Below, piece after piece: positions 63,780-64,000 of a stretch of 64,000 nt of DNA. Numbering within the stretch: the stretch's first letter is position 1; every line of letters starts with the position of its first letter. The DNA is from CAZRQL01 sp964602415 (GTDB lineage: Bacteria > Bacteroidota > Bacteroidia > Cytophagales > Flammeovirgaceae): positions 62,001-126,000 of the forward strand of contig CAZRQL010000002.1 of assembly GCA_964602415.1 (NCBI GenBank), given 5' to 3'. Under the pieces are notes generated by a model. The model was not told where the DNA came from, ran no database searches, and worked only from the letters and a program-made list of their open reading frames with translations. Both the position numbers and the translations under genes were made by a program.

Positions 63780-64000
63780 ATTGTCGGTATCTATACCATG
63801 GGGAATAATCAAAATGCCGTGGATATGGTTGGGCATTACCACAAATGCCCCCAAATCTACGTTTTGGGCATGGTAGGGTATTTGATGCCACAACACATCG
63901 GCAATAATGCCAACGGGCGACCATTCCATTTGCCCGTTTTTAATTTCCCCAAAATAATGTAGGCGGTTGTGCGTGCAGATGGTAACAAAATACGCCCCCG

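Overview
The window comes from a chromosome of the phylum Bacteroidota (a Cytophagia/Chitinophagia/Saprospiria-like lineage; I cannot resolve it further). Supporting signs are a protease with a type IX secretion (T9SS) C-terminal sorting domain, two PorE-like TPR/PD40/OmpA envelope proteins, a SprB-like repeat, promoters with TAnnTTTG -7 boxes (the tRNA-Gln promoter fits TTTG-N20-TAnnTTTG exactly), an almost complete lack of Shine-Dalgarno sequences, a hybrid propeller/Y_Y_Y sensor kinase and DUF4286 and DUF6132 proteins. The region is gene-dense and mostly housekeeping. There is no CRISPR array, rRNA or prophage.

Layout. 1-4067 (minus): a tight run fhs - PduO-type adenosyltransferase - NatA-like ATPase - NatB-like permease. 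4162-7260: a secreted T9SS serine protease. 7403-12941 (plus): a CoA-transferase, a poly-Asp lipoprotein, a 2-oxoacid dehydrogenase E2 with two lipoyl domains, and a three-gene set of unknown role (regulatory-like domain protein, TlpA-like thioredoxin, orphan ExbD-like protein). After tRNA-Gln come a double-parvulin chaperone (minus), a 1008-residue sensor kinase, an ABC-F protein with one degenerate ATP site, a PrmA fused to a membrane domain, TrxA, PaaZ, an SGNH-fold protein, a CtpA-type protease and a PorE-like protein. 30212-36680: a D-lactate-dehydrogenase-like flavo/Fe-S protein, lpd, an ECF sigma factor and its probable anti-sigma protein. 36753-49078: priA, a second PorE-like lipoprotein, coaBC, a CsgG-like protein, an OmpA lipoprotein, DUF4286, pheS, an Ldh2-type dehydrogenase, tRNA-Glu and recF. 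49079-57324: prolyl oligopeptidase, UbiA, rhomboid, a cNMP-domain protein, a LolE-like permease, and a translationally coupled AAA ATPase + TOPRIM pair that looks like a phage-defence module. 57347-63199: dxs, a hydrolase/OB-fold/cytochrome run, a tRNA-Ser/Pro/Arg cluster and a PagL-like deacylase. The right end holds a REP-associated tyrosine transposase interrupted by simple repeats, a REP palindrome and a 25-N assembly gap.

The most unusual items are: the AAA+TOPRIM module (55499-57324); the anti-sigma protein ending in a SprB-like repeat and a T9SS-cargo-like domain (35484-36680); the PrmA fusion (20260-21465); the ABC-F protein in which both halves of one composite ATPase site have decayed (18653-20266); a perfect 105-bp MITE-like repeat present twice (34621-34725 and 59374-59478); and the REP/transposase locus at the right end.

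All functional calls are by reading motifs; no database search was possible.
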